Assembly: GCA_036346395.1 (NCBI GenBank)
Contig: CM070604.1
Location: forward strand, 38,095,662-38,159,661
Direction of reading: 5' to 3'
Source: Hsuehochloa calcarea
Lineage: Eukaryota; Streptophyta; Magnoliopsida; Poales; Poaceae
DNA: 64,000 nucleotides
Shown here: piece by piece, positions 23,040-35,220 of the stretch
How positions within the stretch are numbered: the stretch's first letter is position 1
How the letters are laid out: every line of letters starts with the position of its first letter
Notes under the pieces: model-generated
Databases searched by the model: none
Seen by the model: the letters and a program-made list of their open reading frames with translations, nothing else
Told to the model about the DNA's origin: nothing
Made by a program: the position numbers and the translations under genes

Positions 23040-23370
23040 CCTATCGAGTGATTGTGAGTTCTCCTACAATCACCCCCGTAGTCGTTAGTTTCACTACGAC
23101 TATGGCATGGTCATAGGTCCTTCTGCGGCCTTTACCCAATCGAATGTTGTGTCGTGACCTGTACCTCGTCGTAAGTCATACTACGACTATGTCCGGGTCA
23201 TAAGTACTTCTGCGGCGTGTACCTAGTCGTAAGTCTGCCTTCGACTAGTACCCAGTCGTACGTCCGTCTACGACCACTATCTGGTCGTAAATCCTTCCAC
23301 GACTATGGTTTGGTCGTAGGTTCTGCTACGACCACCACCTGGTCGTAAGACCTTCTCTTGGTCGTATCTT
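23040..23370 (+). repeat. GTCGTA/TACGAC minisatellite in LTR1
   Basis: Imperfect tandem units of about 35-45 bp, each with a GTCGTA half and a TACGAC or CGACTA half, so each unit can form a small hairpin. Equivalent arrays lie in LTR2 (about 32150-32440) and LTR3 (about 41275-41560). The minus-array LTRs do not show it at the corresponding place. Confidence 0.75.
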
Positions 23371-25294
23371 TAGCATTAAGAATCTAAATCAATTGATTCT
23401 TGTTGCTAAACTCTTTATAAACCAGTACCTAGCTTCGGTAAGATTTTCAGAAATTTTGTAGAAGAGTTTGTTGTTGAGTCCTTGCATTTTATTTGTTCTT
23501 ATCGATTGCTTTTCGCTTTTCCGTTAGGATCCAAGAAGAGCACATTGACAACATAAGTGATCCCACTACATCTTGACCCATGACAAGCAGATAAGCGGTT
23601 TGATCATGTTCACCCTATTATTTTCAAGTCTACTATATTGATTTCAACTCGTATGTATGCATTGCTATTTTGTTGTTAAATTATGGTTAGTATCCTATAG
23701 TTGCATAATCTGTAGGACTTGGTTATCCTCTACTACCATGAGCTTAGGTTATTGGCTGTGGTCGGAGTTCGATGGATGGACTCTGGTCACTTAGTAGCTT
23801 TCGATTGGAAATTGCTTAGAAATGCTTAGATGTCGGTAGTATTGGGCAGTCATCGACTTAGTCGATGATGTTGATCACCCACATCTTACTACTACTCCAT
23901 TATGTCCAAAGACTCGTGCTTTGTTATTTTGTAAAGTCAAAAACTGAAAACAAAATTGTTTTCGACTTGGGCACAATGGTATGTTGGTGTGATCTGTTGG
24001 TGTGAATGGAATGGTGCCTAGGTCATCAAGGACCGAGTTACTTGTGTCACTAAGCCAAGCGTTTATGCGTGCTAACCACGCGAGAGGGATATGGGACCTC
24101 TCTTGACTTAGTACTTTGGCGTGGGTTATCTCCGAGTCGCAGGAGGGGGTTGTGTGTGTTGTGTGAAACATGATATGTGGTCGTATTCTTGTGTTGGGTG
24201 TGCGGTGGTGGAGATTCCGGGTAGGCTCTCCACCTCGAGGAGCGTCGTAGTTGTCCAAGGCTTTACCCGGGAAGGGTAGTTGACCGAGGCTTTACGATGA
24301 CTCCGACACAACGTATGGGTTTCTATCCATACGGGCGGCTCGAGAGTAATTCACAATATTGGAAACGTCTCGTAGGACTTAGCCGTGCCGGCATACCTAA
24401 GGAAGTGTGCTTAATAGCTTGGCAAAAAGGCGGTCTGGCGTGTGGGGAAATTGGTACACCCTGCAGGGATAAAACTATTCGAATAGCCTCGTCCTAGGTT
24501 ATGGACATGCTTGGTAAGGTCGTGCAAGAACTAGACTACAACCTTTTTAAATTAAAATTTGACATGGTTGGTATGAATGGGTAATTCATGCTATTGTTGT
24601 AGTGACTAATGGACTAGTCACTTCCAGGATTGTTGTTGTCATCTATCTACTGTTATATTGTTGTCTTTACGGTTATTTGAACCTTAAAAACAGATTTGTT
24701 AACTTGCTTTTAAATGTACTATATTATTGCAAATGAAAACTTGCTTTATGCTAAAAGTAAAACATACAGCCTCCACTCAAAAAGCTTGCATATAGTTATG
24801 TACAGGTTTGTTATTCCACATGTAAGTCTTGCGAGTACATTCAAAGTACTCACCGCTTTTGCCACGCTTTGTTCTGAGGGAAGAAGGTGAGCCCCAAGGG
24901 CCTCACTTTTGTGAAATGTGCTGTGGATTCGACGACTAGCTTGGCGGTCCGGGTCGGTTGCCTTGTGGGTTAAAGGCACACGGATTGGCTCTTTTGGTTA
25001 TGGCCATCTTATGGCACTTTTGCTTCGCTGTTAAACTTCTTTATGTATATGTCGTTTGGCCTACGACCTCTCTTTTGTAATCGCTATCCTTTATTTATGT
25101 TACCTTCTGGTTGTTGTTTTGCTTCGGTTCTATGTGAATGAATGGAATTGATACATGAGCTTTGTAAAGAGGTGTGTATACTGCATTCTGGGAAGTATAC
25201 ATGTCTCGAGTCTCGGATTATCTGATTTGTGGTGCTAGGACCAAGTGGATGGTTAAGCATTACAAGCCCGATAAACCGGGGTCTCACAAGTTTT

Positions 25295-25307
25295 TGGTAT
25301 CAGAGCC
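25295..25307 (+). other. Primer binding site, plus copy 1
   Basis: TGGTATCAGAGCC, complementary to the 3' end of initiator tRNA-Met, lies six bases after LTR1. This is the standard (-)strand primer site of plant chromoviruses. Confidence 0.88.
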
Positions 25308-26150
25308 ATACTGACCGTAGTAACCCAAGCTTGGTCGTCTTTAGGGTATTTTGGAAAATATTATTTTCAAAGTATCAAATGGTTTATGAGTGGAATTCTC
25401 AGATTTTATTCCTTACCTATCTTAGCTTTCTTCTCTCAGCTTACTCTCATTTGAGTTTTGAAAATTGATTCCCTCTCCTTCTTTCAAAGATAGTTGTTAA
25501 TTTGGTTTTGGAACCACTGAGTTTGGCAAATTGGAGTGCTTAGGATTTTGAAGTTTCTGGACTGAAGATTTCGGCTAGAGGCTTGGATGCGGAATCTGGA
25601 CAACACGCCTCAATTTCCAGACAGCGAGCTCAATGGTTTCTGATGGGACCACTGAGCTTGGCAAGTTGAAGTGTGCCAGATTTTGAAGTTTCTAGAATGG
25701 AAGACTTCGGCTGGAAGCTTGGATGCAAAATCACTACAACAACTTCAATTTCCGGACAGCAAGCTCGATGGTTTCTGATCGGGTGGAAAATGAGAGGGTG
25801 ATTCAACTGAAATTTGTGGATGTGATACTAGTTAGCTAAGTATCTAACACTGTTTTCGTTGATTGAACCTTACTCTTTAATAGTATTAGATCTTACCTTA
25901 ATATTCTGATTTTTATCTTCTCAAGCAATTACTCGTTCATGCAATACGGGTTAGTTGCATTGGGAGTTGAGCTTTAGTTTATAATTCCTTCTTTGTTTTT
26001 TTGGAGTCTTTTATAAGCATGTTTAAGATTGTACACATCTTGTTTTTGGCTTTCTGTTAGGGTGATATTCCATTCCCTAGTCGTCGACTTTTAAACTTTC
26101 TTCGGCTTTGAATCTTTGAGTTTAGTTTTAACCAAAATTTCTTGTAACAG
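25308..26150 (+). other. Leader between primer site and gag, plus copy 1
   Basis: Untranslated leader carrying diverged direct copies of a roughly 100-bp segment that includes 'gacagcgagctcaatggtttc' type sequence (25600-25780). No gene. The copy-2 equivalent is 34383-35220. Confidence 0.6.
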
Positions 26151-27181
26151 ATGGCGGACGCCTTTTCGCGGCGGCCAAGGCGATCGGTGGTCGGACGAGA
26201 TCTTCCTCCTCCTCCGACCATGGCCGAGGTCCTTCTTGAGATCGAGCGCAACCGTGCGAGGGCAGAGGTTCTTACGGGCGTCATCGTGCGCAACACTTCC
26301 GCCCTTACGGTGCTTCGGATCGGGCAAGGAGTGGATATCACCGCGTGGGGACTTGCGGAGTTTCTTCGCACTCGACCTCCCACGTTCTCTAGGTCCGAGG
26401 ACCGCTTGACGCAGAGCGATTGGCTTCGTGCGGTTGGCGCAAGCCGCGCATAGCGCAGCGCGTGGAGCACGAGAAGGCGCTGCTCGCATCGCACCACCGG
26501 AGGGTGCGGCTTTGTCTTGGTGGGAGAGCTTTCGCCATGCGGCCGACGGTCACACCGTCACTTGGGAGGAGTTCATGCGCCTTCCGTCGGAGTCACATTC
26601 CTTCCAGCCTGATGAGGCTGAAGAAGAAGGAGTTCTTGTCGCTCAGACAAGGGCGTCTCTCAGTTACGGAGTACCTGTACGAGTTCAACCATTTGGCTCG
26701 TTATGCTCCGGAGGAGGTGGCCACTGATGAGGCTAAGCAGGAGAAGTTCAAGGATGGTTTGGTTGAGGAGCTGCAGGACAAGCTGTCTGTCGTCGACTTC
26801 CTGGATTTCCAGGCCTTGGTGGACAAGGCCATTGTCGCTGAGCATTCAGGGAGAGCACTTGCGGATTCCCGCAAGCGTAAGTGGGAGGCCCGCAAGTCAT
26901 CTGGGGCTAGCTATGCCCGCTTCAGTCAGTCTCAGGGGTCGCGTCCACAGGCTTCAGCACCCCCAAGGCCGTCAGTACCTGTTCTTCGTCCTTCGCAGGC
27001 CGTGCCCCAATCACGTGCACCTGCGAGTCAGCAGGGTGGTCCCCGCAACCCGGCTGCTGGGGTTACTTGCTTCGCCTGCAACCAGAAGGGGCATTATGCG
27101 AACCAATGCCCTAAGAAGACAGGAGCGGCCCCTCGTCCTAATGGAGGACGCGGAAAGGAGGTGGTTCTTCTCAGGACCTGA
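26151..27181 (+). pseudogene. gag pseudogene, plus copy 1
   Basis: The ATG at 26151 follows the leader and is shared in position with the other copies. The first frame reads 'MAEVLLEIERNRAR' and runs to a stop at 26453. The message continues in two other frames: 'GAALSWWESF' and 'DGHTVTWEEF' (typical retrotransposon gag domain), then 'EKFKDGLVEELQDKLSVVDF'. It ends with a CCHC zinc knuckle (C-x2-C-x4-H-x4-C, 27068-27109) in a basic tail. Gag forms the virus-like particle and the knuckle binds RNA. At least two frameshifts make it non-coding as written. Confidence 0.85.
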
Positions 27182-27204
27182 AGATTGTCCCGGCTACCCA
27201 AGGC

Positions 27205-29077
27205 ATGGGTAGTGGTCGCGTCAACCTCATCTCAGCAGAGGAGGCACAGGAGGCACCTGACGTCGTGTTGGGTACACTTTCTGTTAACTCTCATTCGGCT
27301 CTTGTTTTGTTTGATTCAGAGCATCTCATTCTTTTATTTCGAAATCTTTTGCCGTTGTTAGTGAGCTCCTCTTTACTCCTTTGTTGGTCCGTTGCTCATT
27401 CGCTCTCGGGTTGGAGTTGAGAGTCGACTACGAGTGTAGGAGCGTTCCTATCGAGATTGAGGAGTAGGGTTCTTAGCGAATCTTATCATCCTCCATTCAT
27501 CAAGTCTAGATGTAATTCTTGGCATGGATTGGTGTCTCGGCATAAGGGACACATCGATTGTGCCAAGAAGTGCGTCACTTTATCTAATCCTTCCGTGACG
27601 GGTTAAGCTTTCGCCGGCGGTCGCTAGGTCCGCATCTCTTGGCGTTTGAAGCGAAGCCGCTCTAGATATTGGTGAAGTCCCAACCGTCAGTGATTTCATG
27701 GATGTCTTTCTGAAGCTCTTCGGGGATGCCACCAGCTCGAGACCTCGAGTTCGTCATTGAGTTGGTTCCTGCATCGCCCGATTTCAAAGAGGCATTATCG
27801 GATGCCACCGAATGAGTTGGTGGAGTTGAAAAAGCAACTTAATGAGCTGCAAGAAAAAGGTTTCATCCGCCTAGCTCATCTCCGTGGGGTTGTCCGCAAT
27901 CTTTGTAAAGAAGAAGGACAATACTTTGCGCATGTCGTTGATTACCGTCAAGCTTAATGAAGTAACGGTAAAGAACAAGTATCCATTGCCCCGCATCGAT
28001 GATCTCTTTGATCAATTAATTGGAGCTCGGGTATTCTCCAAGATTGATTTGAGAATGGGATATCATCAAGTTCGGATCGACTGAGGATATTCCAAGACGG
28101 CTTTTTCTACTCGCTACGGCTTGTATGAGTACACCGTCATGTCATTTGGCTTAACCAATGCTCCCGCTTTGTTCATGAACCTCATGAATTCGGTATTCAT
28201 GGAGTATTTGGATAAGTTTGTCGTGGTCTTCATCGATGATATTCTCATCTATTCCAAGGATGATGAGCAACACGATGAGCATCCGAGGCTTGTGTTAGGC
28301 AAGCCGTGAGCATCACCGTATGCAAAGTTCAACAAGTCGCGTTACGGTTGAAGGAAGTGGCCTTCTGGGCCATGTTCTTTCAAAGGAGGCGTGGCCGTTG
28401 ACCCTAGCAAGGTCGCGATGTTCTTTCATGGGTTCAACCTACTTGATGGCAGAAGCGCGGAGTTTTCTCGGTTTAGCGGGGTATTATCGCCGCTTTATCG
28501 AGAACTTCTCCAAGATCGCTGGCCGATGACGGAGTTGCTTAAGAGGACAAGAAGTTCTTGTGGTCCGATGCTTGTGAGGAAAGTTTCCAAGTACTTAAGA
28601 AGCGCTGACCACCGCTCCGTCCTCGTTCTTCCCGATATTCGTCGAAGCTTCGATGTCTTTTGCGATGCTTCTCGTCGAGGACTCGGTTGTGTCCTTATGC
28701 AAGAAGGCAAGGTAGTGGCCTATGCATCAAGGCAATTGAGACCTCATGAACTCAACTATCCTACCCATGACTTGGAATTGGTCTTTGTGATTCATGCACT
28801 TAAGATTTGGCGGTATTACCTAATCGGTAATCGTTGCGAAGTGTATTCGGATCACAAAAGCTTAAAGTATTTGTTCACCCAACCAGATCTGAACCTTAGG
28901 CAAAAGAGATGGTTGGAGTTGATCAAGGACTACGACATGGGTATTCACTACCATCCGGGCAAGGCTAACGTCGTTGCCGATCGCGCGATCGCAAGCGCAT
29001 TGCAATGCCTTGTTGCTCCAGGAATGTCAACCCACTCTTCTGAAGGAATTTCAGCGTCTCAACTTGGGATTGGTTGA
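27205..29077 (+). pseudogene. Protease, reverse transcriptase and RNase H region, plus copy 1
   Basis: Protease: 'VVLGTLSVNSHSALVLFDS' reaches the catalytic DSG, but one G is missing there (about 27323; compare 36388), so the frame is lost inside the active site. RT: 27757-28084 ('MPPNELVELKKQLNELQEKG', 'PRIDDLFDQL', 'KIDLRMGYHQVRI') and, after another shift, 28121-28309 ('MSFGLTNAPALF', 'FVVVFIDDILIYS'). RNase H: 28391-29000 ('FDVFCDASRRGLG', 'YSDHKSLKYLF'). RT and RNase H catalytic residues are present, but at least five frame breaks separate the domains. Inactive as written. Confidence 0.85.
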
Positions 29078-29139
29078 GCATGGTTCCCTCGCTGCCTTGG
29101 TTGTGCAACCAACCTTGGTGGATCGGATTAAGATCGCTC

Positions 29140-30543
29140 AGCAGGCAGATGCTGGAGTGAGCCGCATCAAGGAAAATGTCAAGAACGGAACAACCAAGTG
29201 CTTCTCTGAGGATGAGCATGGTGTCGTAAGGTTCGGGCAACGCCTTGTAATTCCAAAGGACATGGAATTGCGGGATTTGATTCTCCGCGAAGCCCATGAT
29301 TCACCTTTGTCAATTCATCCCGGGGCCACGAAGATGTATCAAGATCTCCGTCAGAGATTTTGGTGGACCCGAATGAAGAGGGAAATTGCGAAGTTCGTTG
29401 CCGAGTGCGACGTATGTCGTCGTGTCAAGGCCGAGCATCGGCGTCGGCGGGGCGCTTGACCTTTGCCTATTCCTGGAATGGAAGTGGGATTCGATCGGGA
29501 TGGATTTTATCACCGGTCTGCCTCGTACTTCCAAGGGCAATGATGCCATCTGGGTTGTCATTGATCGGCTAACTAAGGTGGCTCACTTCCTTCCAGTCAA
29601 GTTGGATCTCCGTGTAGCTTTGTTGGCAGATCTCTACATTGCCCGCATTGTGAGCTTACATGGGGTACCAAAGACAATTGTCTCGGATCGCGGTTCTCTT
29701 TTCACCTCTCGCTTTTGGCAAAGTTTGCAAGAGGCTATGGGAACCCATGTCTCCTTTAGCACAGCATACCACCCCCAAACTGATGGTCAGACTGAAAGGG
29801 TCAACCAAGTGTTGGAAGACATGCTCCGTGCTTGTGTTCTCTCCTATGGAAAGAATTGGGAGAAATGTTTGCCTTTTGCCGAGTTTTCCTACAACAACAG
29901 TTTTCAAGCCAGCCTCGGCATGGCACCTTTTGAGGCCTTATACGGGAGAAAGTGCAGAACCCCATTGAATTGGTCTGAGACCGGCGAAAGACCTTTCTTT
30001 GGCCCGGACTCGATCAATGAGGCCGAGGGTCAAGTCCAGCTTGTTCGTGATCGTTTACGCACAGCTCAATCCAGGCAAAAGAGCTATGCGGATCGCCGTC
30101 GTCGTGAATTGAGCTTTGAGCCCAATGACTTTGTTTATCTCAAAGTCTCTCCATTGAAGGGCCATCAGCGTTTCGGCGTCAAGGGCAAGTTAGCTCCTCG
30201 ATATGTCGGTCCTTACCGAGTTATCGAGAAGAAAGGAGCTGTTGCCTATAAGTTGGAATTGCCAGCTGCACTAGAGGGGGTACATGATGTGTTCCATGTG
30301 TCCCAATTAAAGAAGTGCCTCCGTGTTCCGACCGAGGAAGCTCCGTTGGAAACTCTCGATGTCCAAGAAGATTTGACCTATCGCGAACACCCTGTTCGCA
30401 TACTCGATGAGGCTGAACGAAGAACAAGGAATAAAACCATAAGATTCCTTAGAGTTCAGTGGTCGAACCATTCTGAAGATGAGGCTACTTGGGAAAGGGA
30501 AGATCGTCTCCGTGCAGACTATCCATCCTTCTTTACCAAGTGA
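29140..30543 (+). pseudogene. Integrase with chromodomain, plus copy 1
   Basis: The zinc-binding part (HHCC type, about 29290-29440: 'REAHDSPLSIHPGATK', 'CDVCRRVKAEH') lies in another frame from the main ORF (29386-30543, 385 codons). In that ORF the catalytic triad is visible: D40 in 'GMDFI', D101 in 'SDRGS', E137 in 'QTDGQTERVN', with 35 residues between the last two (D,D35E). Next come the GPY motif ('APRYVGPYRVI', about residues 268-278) and a C-terminal chromodomain-like segment ('RILDEAERR', 'VQWSNH', 'EATWERE'). The chromodomain is thought to direct integration to heterochromatin and marks the Tekay/Del chromovirus clade. The core is the best preserved integrase here. Confidence 0.88.
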
Positions 30544-30569
30544 GCCAAATCTCGGGACGAGATTTTTGT

Positions 30570-30581
30570 AAGGGGGGGAGG
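30570..30581 (+). other. Polypurine tract, plus copy 1
   Basis: AAGGGGGGGAGG, three bases before LTR2, marks the start of plus-strand DNA synthesis. Confidence 0.85.
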
Positions 30582-30584
30582 TTT

Positions 30585-33500
30585 TGTAACATCCCAAAAA
30601 TGGATTTGGGTTCAAATGTAAGAAAATCAGGAGAAATTAAAACTTTTCTTGCATCTTGAAGCCCTTGGTTGTTTCTGTAGTTCTTTTGAGAAGAATTATA
30701 GAAAATCAAAACTAAATCCTCATTCGACTCCAATCAAAAGCCTCCTTGGCGTTGGTCTCATGCCAAACCCCTGGAAGTATTTTTTTCCCGAGTTCTAGGG
30801 AGCCTTGGCAACACCTCTGAATTATCTCATGATTGTTAAAAATTATTTGGTAATTCTTGGGGGCAAGTCAAATTCGGTCAAACCCTATTTCTCCTCTTCT
30901 GAAATTTCTGGAGGAAGATTCAGTGGGTAAGAACCTCTGAAGATTTTATGAGAGGTTCCTCCGGTTGTCGGCAATCTCCAGTTAAAATCTCGTAAGATTT
31001 GGAGCTTGCTTGATACCTTAAATGGTTCCTCAAAAATCAGTTGTTCAAATCCAAACCCTAACGGGTTTGCACTGTTCCGTAGTTTCGAATTGGGCTCGGG
31101 CTCGAGCCACTGGACTCGGTCCCGCCCACTAGCTGTACCAACCTGGTCGTTCGGGCGCTGGGGTCGTGAGCCGTTGGATCGGTATCGAACGGTCTTCGAC
31201 CAGCCGGACGGTGGAGCCCTTGCAAACCACCCGGTCTAACTCAGCCGTTGGATCGGCATCGAACGGTCTTCGACCGGTGAGCAGCGGAGACGTCGTTCAA
31301 CCACTCGAGCTAGCTCGGCCTCGGATTCAATCGACGACCAACGAGTCGTCTCCTTCCTCTGTCACAGCGCGTGAGCTCCTGCCATTGCGTGCGCGAAGAG
31401 TAAGCGATGGCGTGCGATCCCACGCTATGTCCACCTTCAAACGGCTAGCTCTGCGGCGCATTAAATGGTCGTCGCCTCCTACCTCGATGAGGCCATGACC
31501 CAACCGCTCCTATCGCCTCAAGTGCTCTCATGGCGGTGTTGACCCGACCGAAAAATCCGCCGTTGCTCTCGCCATCGCCCTATTTAAACTCCTTTGTGCT
31601 TCACCCTTAGCTTCCTTTAGCACTTTCGCAGCTCCACTAGCATTCGCCATCTTGCTTGAGTGTAGTCCCTCGCACTCTCTTGAACGACATTGTTGAGTGT
31701 GGAGTTTGGTGAAGCGGTGCAATGGGTTTTCTTCTTCAAGTCTTCGCCTCTCTGCTTCCCTTTACTCTTTGAAGCTTAACTCTCACGCGGTTTGGTTCTC
31801 TCTGTGCCTGTGTCGCTGTTGCCTAGCGAGAACCTTACCACCGTGCTCGGATACTCGTCGCGGAGCCGCTCAGTGGGTCTCTGGGCGTTCTTGGCTCAAG
31901 TAAGTCCGCATTGCCTGTAGGAGCTCAGCGTGTTTCGTTTTCTTTTGGTACCATTCGTTCGGAGTCCTCCCGAGCCATACCCACTCAACCCCGCCCTTGG
32001 TCTGCGCTGTCGTGGTCGAAATTCCGACCGATCATCGTAGTTTGGTCGATTCGACCGATGCGCTTTTATTGATGGGTAAATATCGTCGCGTAGTCCCGGA
32101 CCTTATATTTGTAAGGAAAGGCCTATCGAGTGATTGTGAGTTCTCCTACAATCACCCCGTAGTCGTTAGTTTCACTACGACTATGGCATGGTCATAGGTC
32201 CTTCGCGACCTTTACCCAATCGAATGTTGTGTCGTGACTGTACTCGTCGTAAGTCATACTACGACTATGTCCGGTCATAAGTACTTCGCGGCGTGTACCT
32301 AGTCGTAAGTCCGCCGACTAGTACCCAATCGTCGTCCGCTCTCGACCACTATCCGGTCGTAAATCCTTCCACGACTATGGTTTGGTCAGAGGTTACGCTC
32401 GACCACCACCGGTCGTAAGACCTTCTCTTGGTCGTATCTTTAGCATTAAGAATCTAAATCAATTGATTCTTGTTGCTAAACTCTTTATAAACCAGTACCT
32501 AGCTTCGGTAAGATTTTTAGAAATTTTGTAGAAGAGTTTGTTGTTGAGTCCTTGCATTTTATTTGTTCTTATCGATTGCTTTTCGCTTTTCCCATTAGGA
32601 TCCGAAGAGCACATTGACAACATAAGTGATCCCCAGCTACATCTTGACCCGCAGCAAACAGGCAAGCAGTTTGATCATGTTCACCCTATTATTTTTCAAG
32701 TCTACTATATTGATTTCAACTCGTATGTATGCATTGCTATTTTGTTGTTAAATTATGGTTAGTATCCTATAGTTGCATAATCTGTAGGACTTGGTTATCC
32801 TCTACTACCATGAGCTTAGGTTATTGGCTGTGGTCGGAGTTCGATGGATGGACTCTGGTCACTTAGTAGCTTTCGATTGGAAATTGCTTAGAAATGCTTA
32901 GATGTCGGTAGTATTGGGCAGTCATCGACTTAGTCGATGATGTTGATCACCCACATCTTACTACTACTCCATTATGTCCAAAGACTCGTGCTTTGTTATT
33001 TTGTAAAGTTAAAAACCAAAACAAAATTATTTTAGACTTGGGCACAATGGTATGTTGGTGTGATCTGTTGGTGTGAATGGAATGGTGCCTAGGTCATCAA
33101 GGACCGAGTTACTTGTGTCACTAAGCCAGGCGCTTATGCGTGCTAACCACGCGAGAGGGATATGGGACCTCTCTTGACTTAGTACTTTGGCGTGGGTTAT
33201 CTCCGAGTCGCAGGAGGGGGTTGTGTGTGTTGTGTGAAACATGATATGTGGTCGTATTCTTGTGTTGGGTGTGCGGTGGTGGAGATTCCGGGTAGGCTCT
33301 CCACCTCGAGGAGCGTCGTAGTTGTCCAAGGCTTTACCCGGGAAGGGTAGTTGACCGAGGCTTTACGATGACTCCGACACAACGTATGGGTTTCTATCCA
33401 TACGGGCGGCTCGAGAGTAATTCACAATATTGGAAACGTCTCGTAGGACTTAGCCGTGCCGGCATACCTAAGGAAGTGTGCTTAATAGCTTGGCAAAAGG

Positions 33501-34363
33501 CGATCCAGGTGTGGGGAAATTGGTACACCTGCGCAGGATAAAACTATTCGAATAGCCTCGTCCTAGGTTATGGACATGCTTGGTAAGGTCGTGCAAGAAC
33601 TAGACTACAACCTTTTTAAATTAAAATTTGACATGGTTGGTATGAATGGGTAATTCATGCTATTGTTGTAGTGACTAATGGGCTAGTCACTTCCAGGATT
33701 GTTGTTGTCATCTATCTACTGTTATATTGTTGTCTTTACGGTTATTTGAACCTTAAAAACAGATTTGTTAACTTGCTTTTAAATGTACTATATTATTGCA
33801 AATGAAAACTTGCTTTATGCTAAAAGTAAAACATACAGCCTCCACTCAAAAAGCTTGCATATAGTTATGTACAGGTTTGTTATTCCACATGTAAGTCTTG
33901 CGAGTACATTCAAAGTACTCACCGGCTTTTGCCGGCTGCTTTTGTTTGCAGGGGAAGAAGGTGAGCCCCAAGGGCCTCACTTTTGTGAAATGTGCTGTGG
34001 ATTCGACGACTAGCTTGGCGGTCCGGTCGGTTGCCTTGTGGGTTAAAGGCACACTGATTGGCTCTTTTGGTTATGGCCATCTTATGGCACTTTTGCTTCC
34101 GCTGTTAAACTTCTTTATGTATATGTCGTTTGGCCGGTCAGCCTCTCTTTTGTAATCGCTATCCTTTATTTATGTTACCTTCTGGTTGTTGTTTTGCTTC
34201 GGTTCTATGTGAATGAATGGAATTGATACATGAGCTTTGTAAAGAGGTGTGTATACTGCATTCTGGGAAGTATACATGTCTCGAGTCTCGGATTATCTGA
34301 TTTGTGGTGCTAGGACCAAGTGGATGGTTAAGCATTACAAGCCCGATAAACCGGGGTCTCACA
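30585..34363 (+). mobile_element. Chromovirus LTR2, shared by both units of the plus array
   Basis: A 3779-bp LTR with the same ends as LTR1. It acts as 3' LTR of the first unit (polypurine tract at its left) and 5' LTR of the second (primer site at its right). No target duplication occurs at either edge. Its differences from LTR1 are mostly small losses at CTG, CAG and CCG (for example around 32205 and 32390). The conserved palindrome is at 33544-33555. Confidence 0.92.
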
Positions 34364-34369
34364 AGTTTT

Positions 34370-34382
34370 TGGTATCAGAGCC
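34370..34382 (+). other. Primer binding site, plus copy 2
   Basis: TGGTATCAGAGCC, identical to copy 1 and six bases from the end of LTR2. Confidence 0.88.
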
Positions 34383-35220
34383 ATACTGACCGTAGTAACC
34401 CAAGCTTGGTCGTCTTTAGGGTATTTTGGAAAATATTATTTTCAAAGTATCAAATGGTTTATGAAAGCTTAAGGAATTCTCAGATTTTATTCCTTACCTA
34501 TCTTAGCTTTCTTCTCTCAGCTTACTCTCATTTGAGTTTTAAAAATTGATTCCTCTCCTTCTTTCAAAGATAGTTGTTAATTTGGTTTTGGAACCACCGA
34601 GTTTGGCAAATTGGAGTGCTTAGGATTTTGAAGTTTCGGATCAAGATTTGGCTAGAGGCTTGATGCGGAATCGACAACACGCCTCAATTTCGGACAATGA
34701 GCTCAATGGTTTCGATGGGACCACCGAGCTTGGCAAGTTGAAGTGTGCCGATTTTGAAGTTTCTAGAATGGAAGACTTCTACCGAAGCTTGGATGCAAAA
34801 TCACTACAACAACTTCAATTTCCTGACAAAGAAGCTCGATGGTTTCGATCGGGTGGAAAATGAGAGGGTGATTCAACCAAATTTGTGGATGTGATACTAG
34901 TTAGCTAAGTATCTAACACTATTTTCATTGATTGAACCTTACTCTTTAATAGTATTAGATCTTACCTTAATATTCTGATTTTTATCTTCTCAAGCAATTA
35001 CTCGCTCATGCAATACGGGTTAGTTGCATTGGGGAGTTGAGCTTTAGTTTGGTAATTCCTTGTTTTTTTTTTGGAGTCTTTTATAAGCATGTTTAAGATT
35101 GTACACATATTGCTTTTGGCTTTCTGTTAGGGTGATATTCCATTCCCTAGTCGTTAGCTTTTCGCTTTCTTCGGCTTTGAATCTTTGAGTTTAGTTTTAA
35201 CCAAAAATTTCTTGTAACAG
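34383..35220 (+). other. Leader between primer site and gag, plus copy 2
   Basis: Equivalent of 25308-26150, with the same internal direct repeats (34600-34860). No gene. Confidence 0.6.

Larger units (their letters stand above)
21482..25288 (+). mobile_element. Chromovirus LTR1 (plus array)
   Basis: A 3807-bp LTR, TGTAACATCCC to GGGTCTCACA. It has TATTTAAA at 22479-22486, a GTCGTA/TACGAC tandem-repeat region (about 23040-23370) and the CTATTCGAATAG palindrome at 24475-24486. Several small ORFs in it (such as around 22700-23120 and 23875-24258) have no homologue I recognise and recur only because the LTR recurs. The flanking target duplication is GTTTA. Confidence 0.92.

Noticed and set aside
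22193..23116. ORFs in LTR1 with equivalents in LTR2 and LTR3
   Set aside because: They recur only because the LTR recurs, and frames are not preserved between LTRs.
23040..23370. CRISPR-like repeat array
   Set aside because: Units are imperfect and lie in tandem without unique spacers inside a plant LTR; no cas genes and a eukaryotic context.
25295..25307. Partial tRNA gene
   Set aside because: It matches only the tRNA-Met 3' end complement next to an LTR, so it is a primer binding site.
28495..28710. Minus-strand ORFs opposite RNase H and integrase (also 37958-38395, 29310-29561)
   Set aside because: They are mirror ORFs of the plus-strand pol reading frames.
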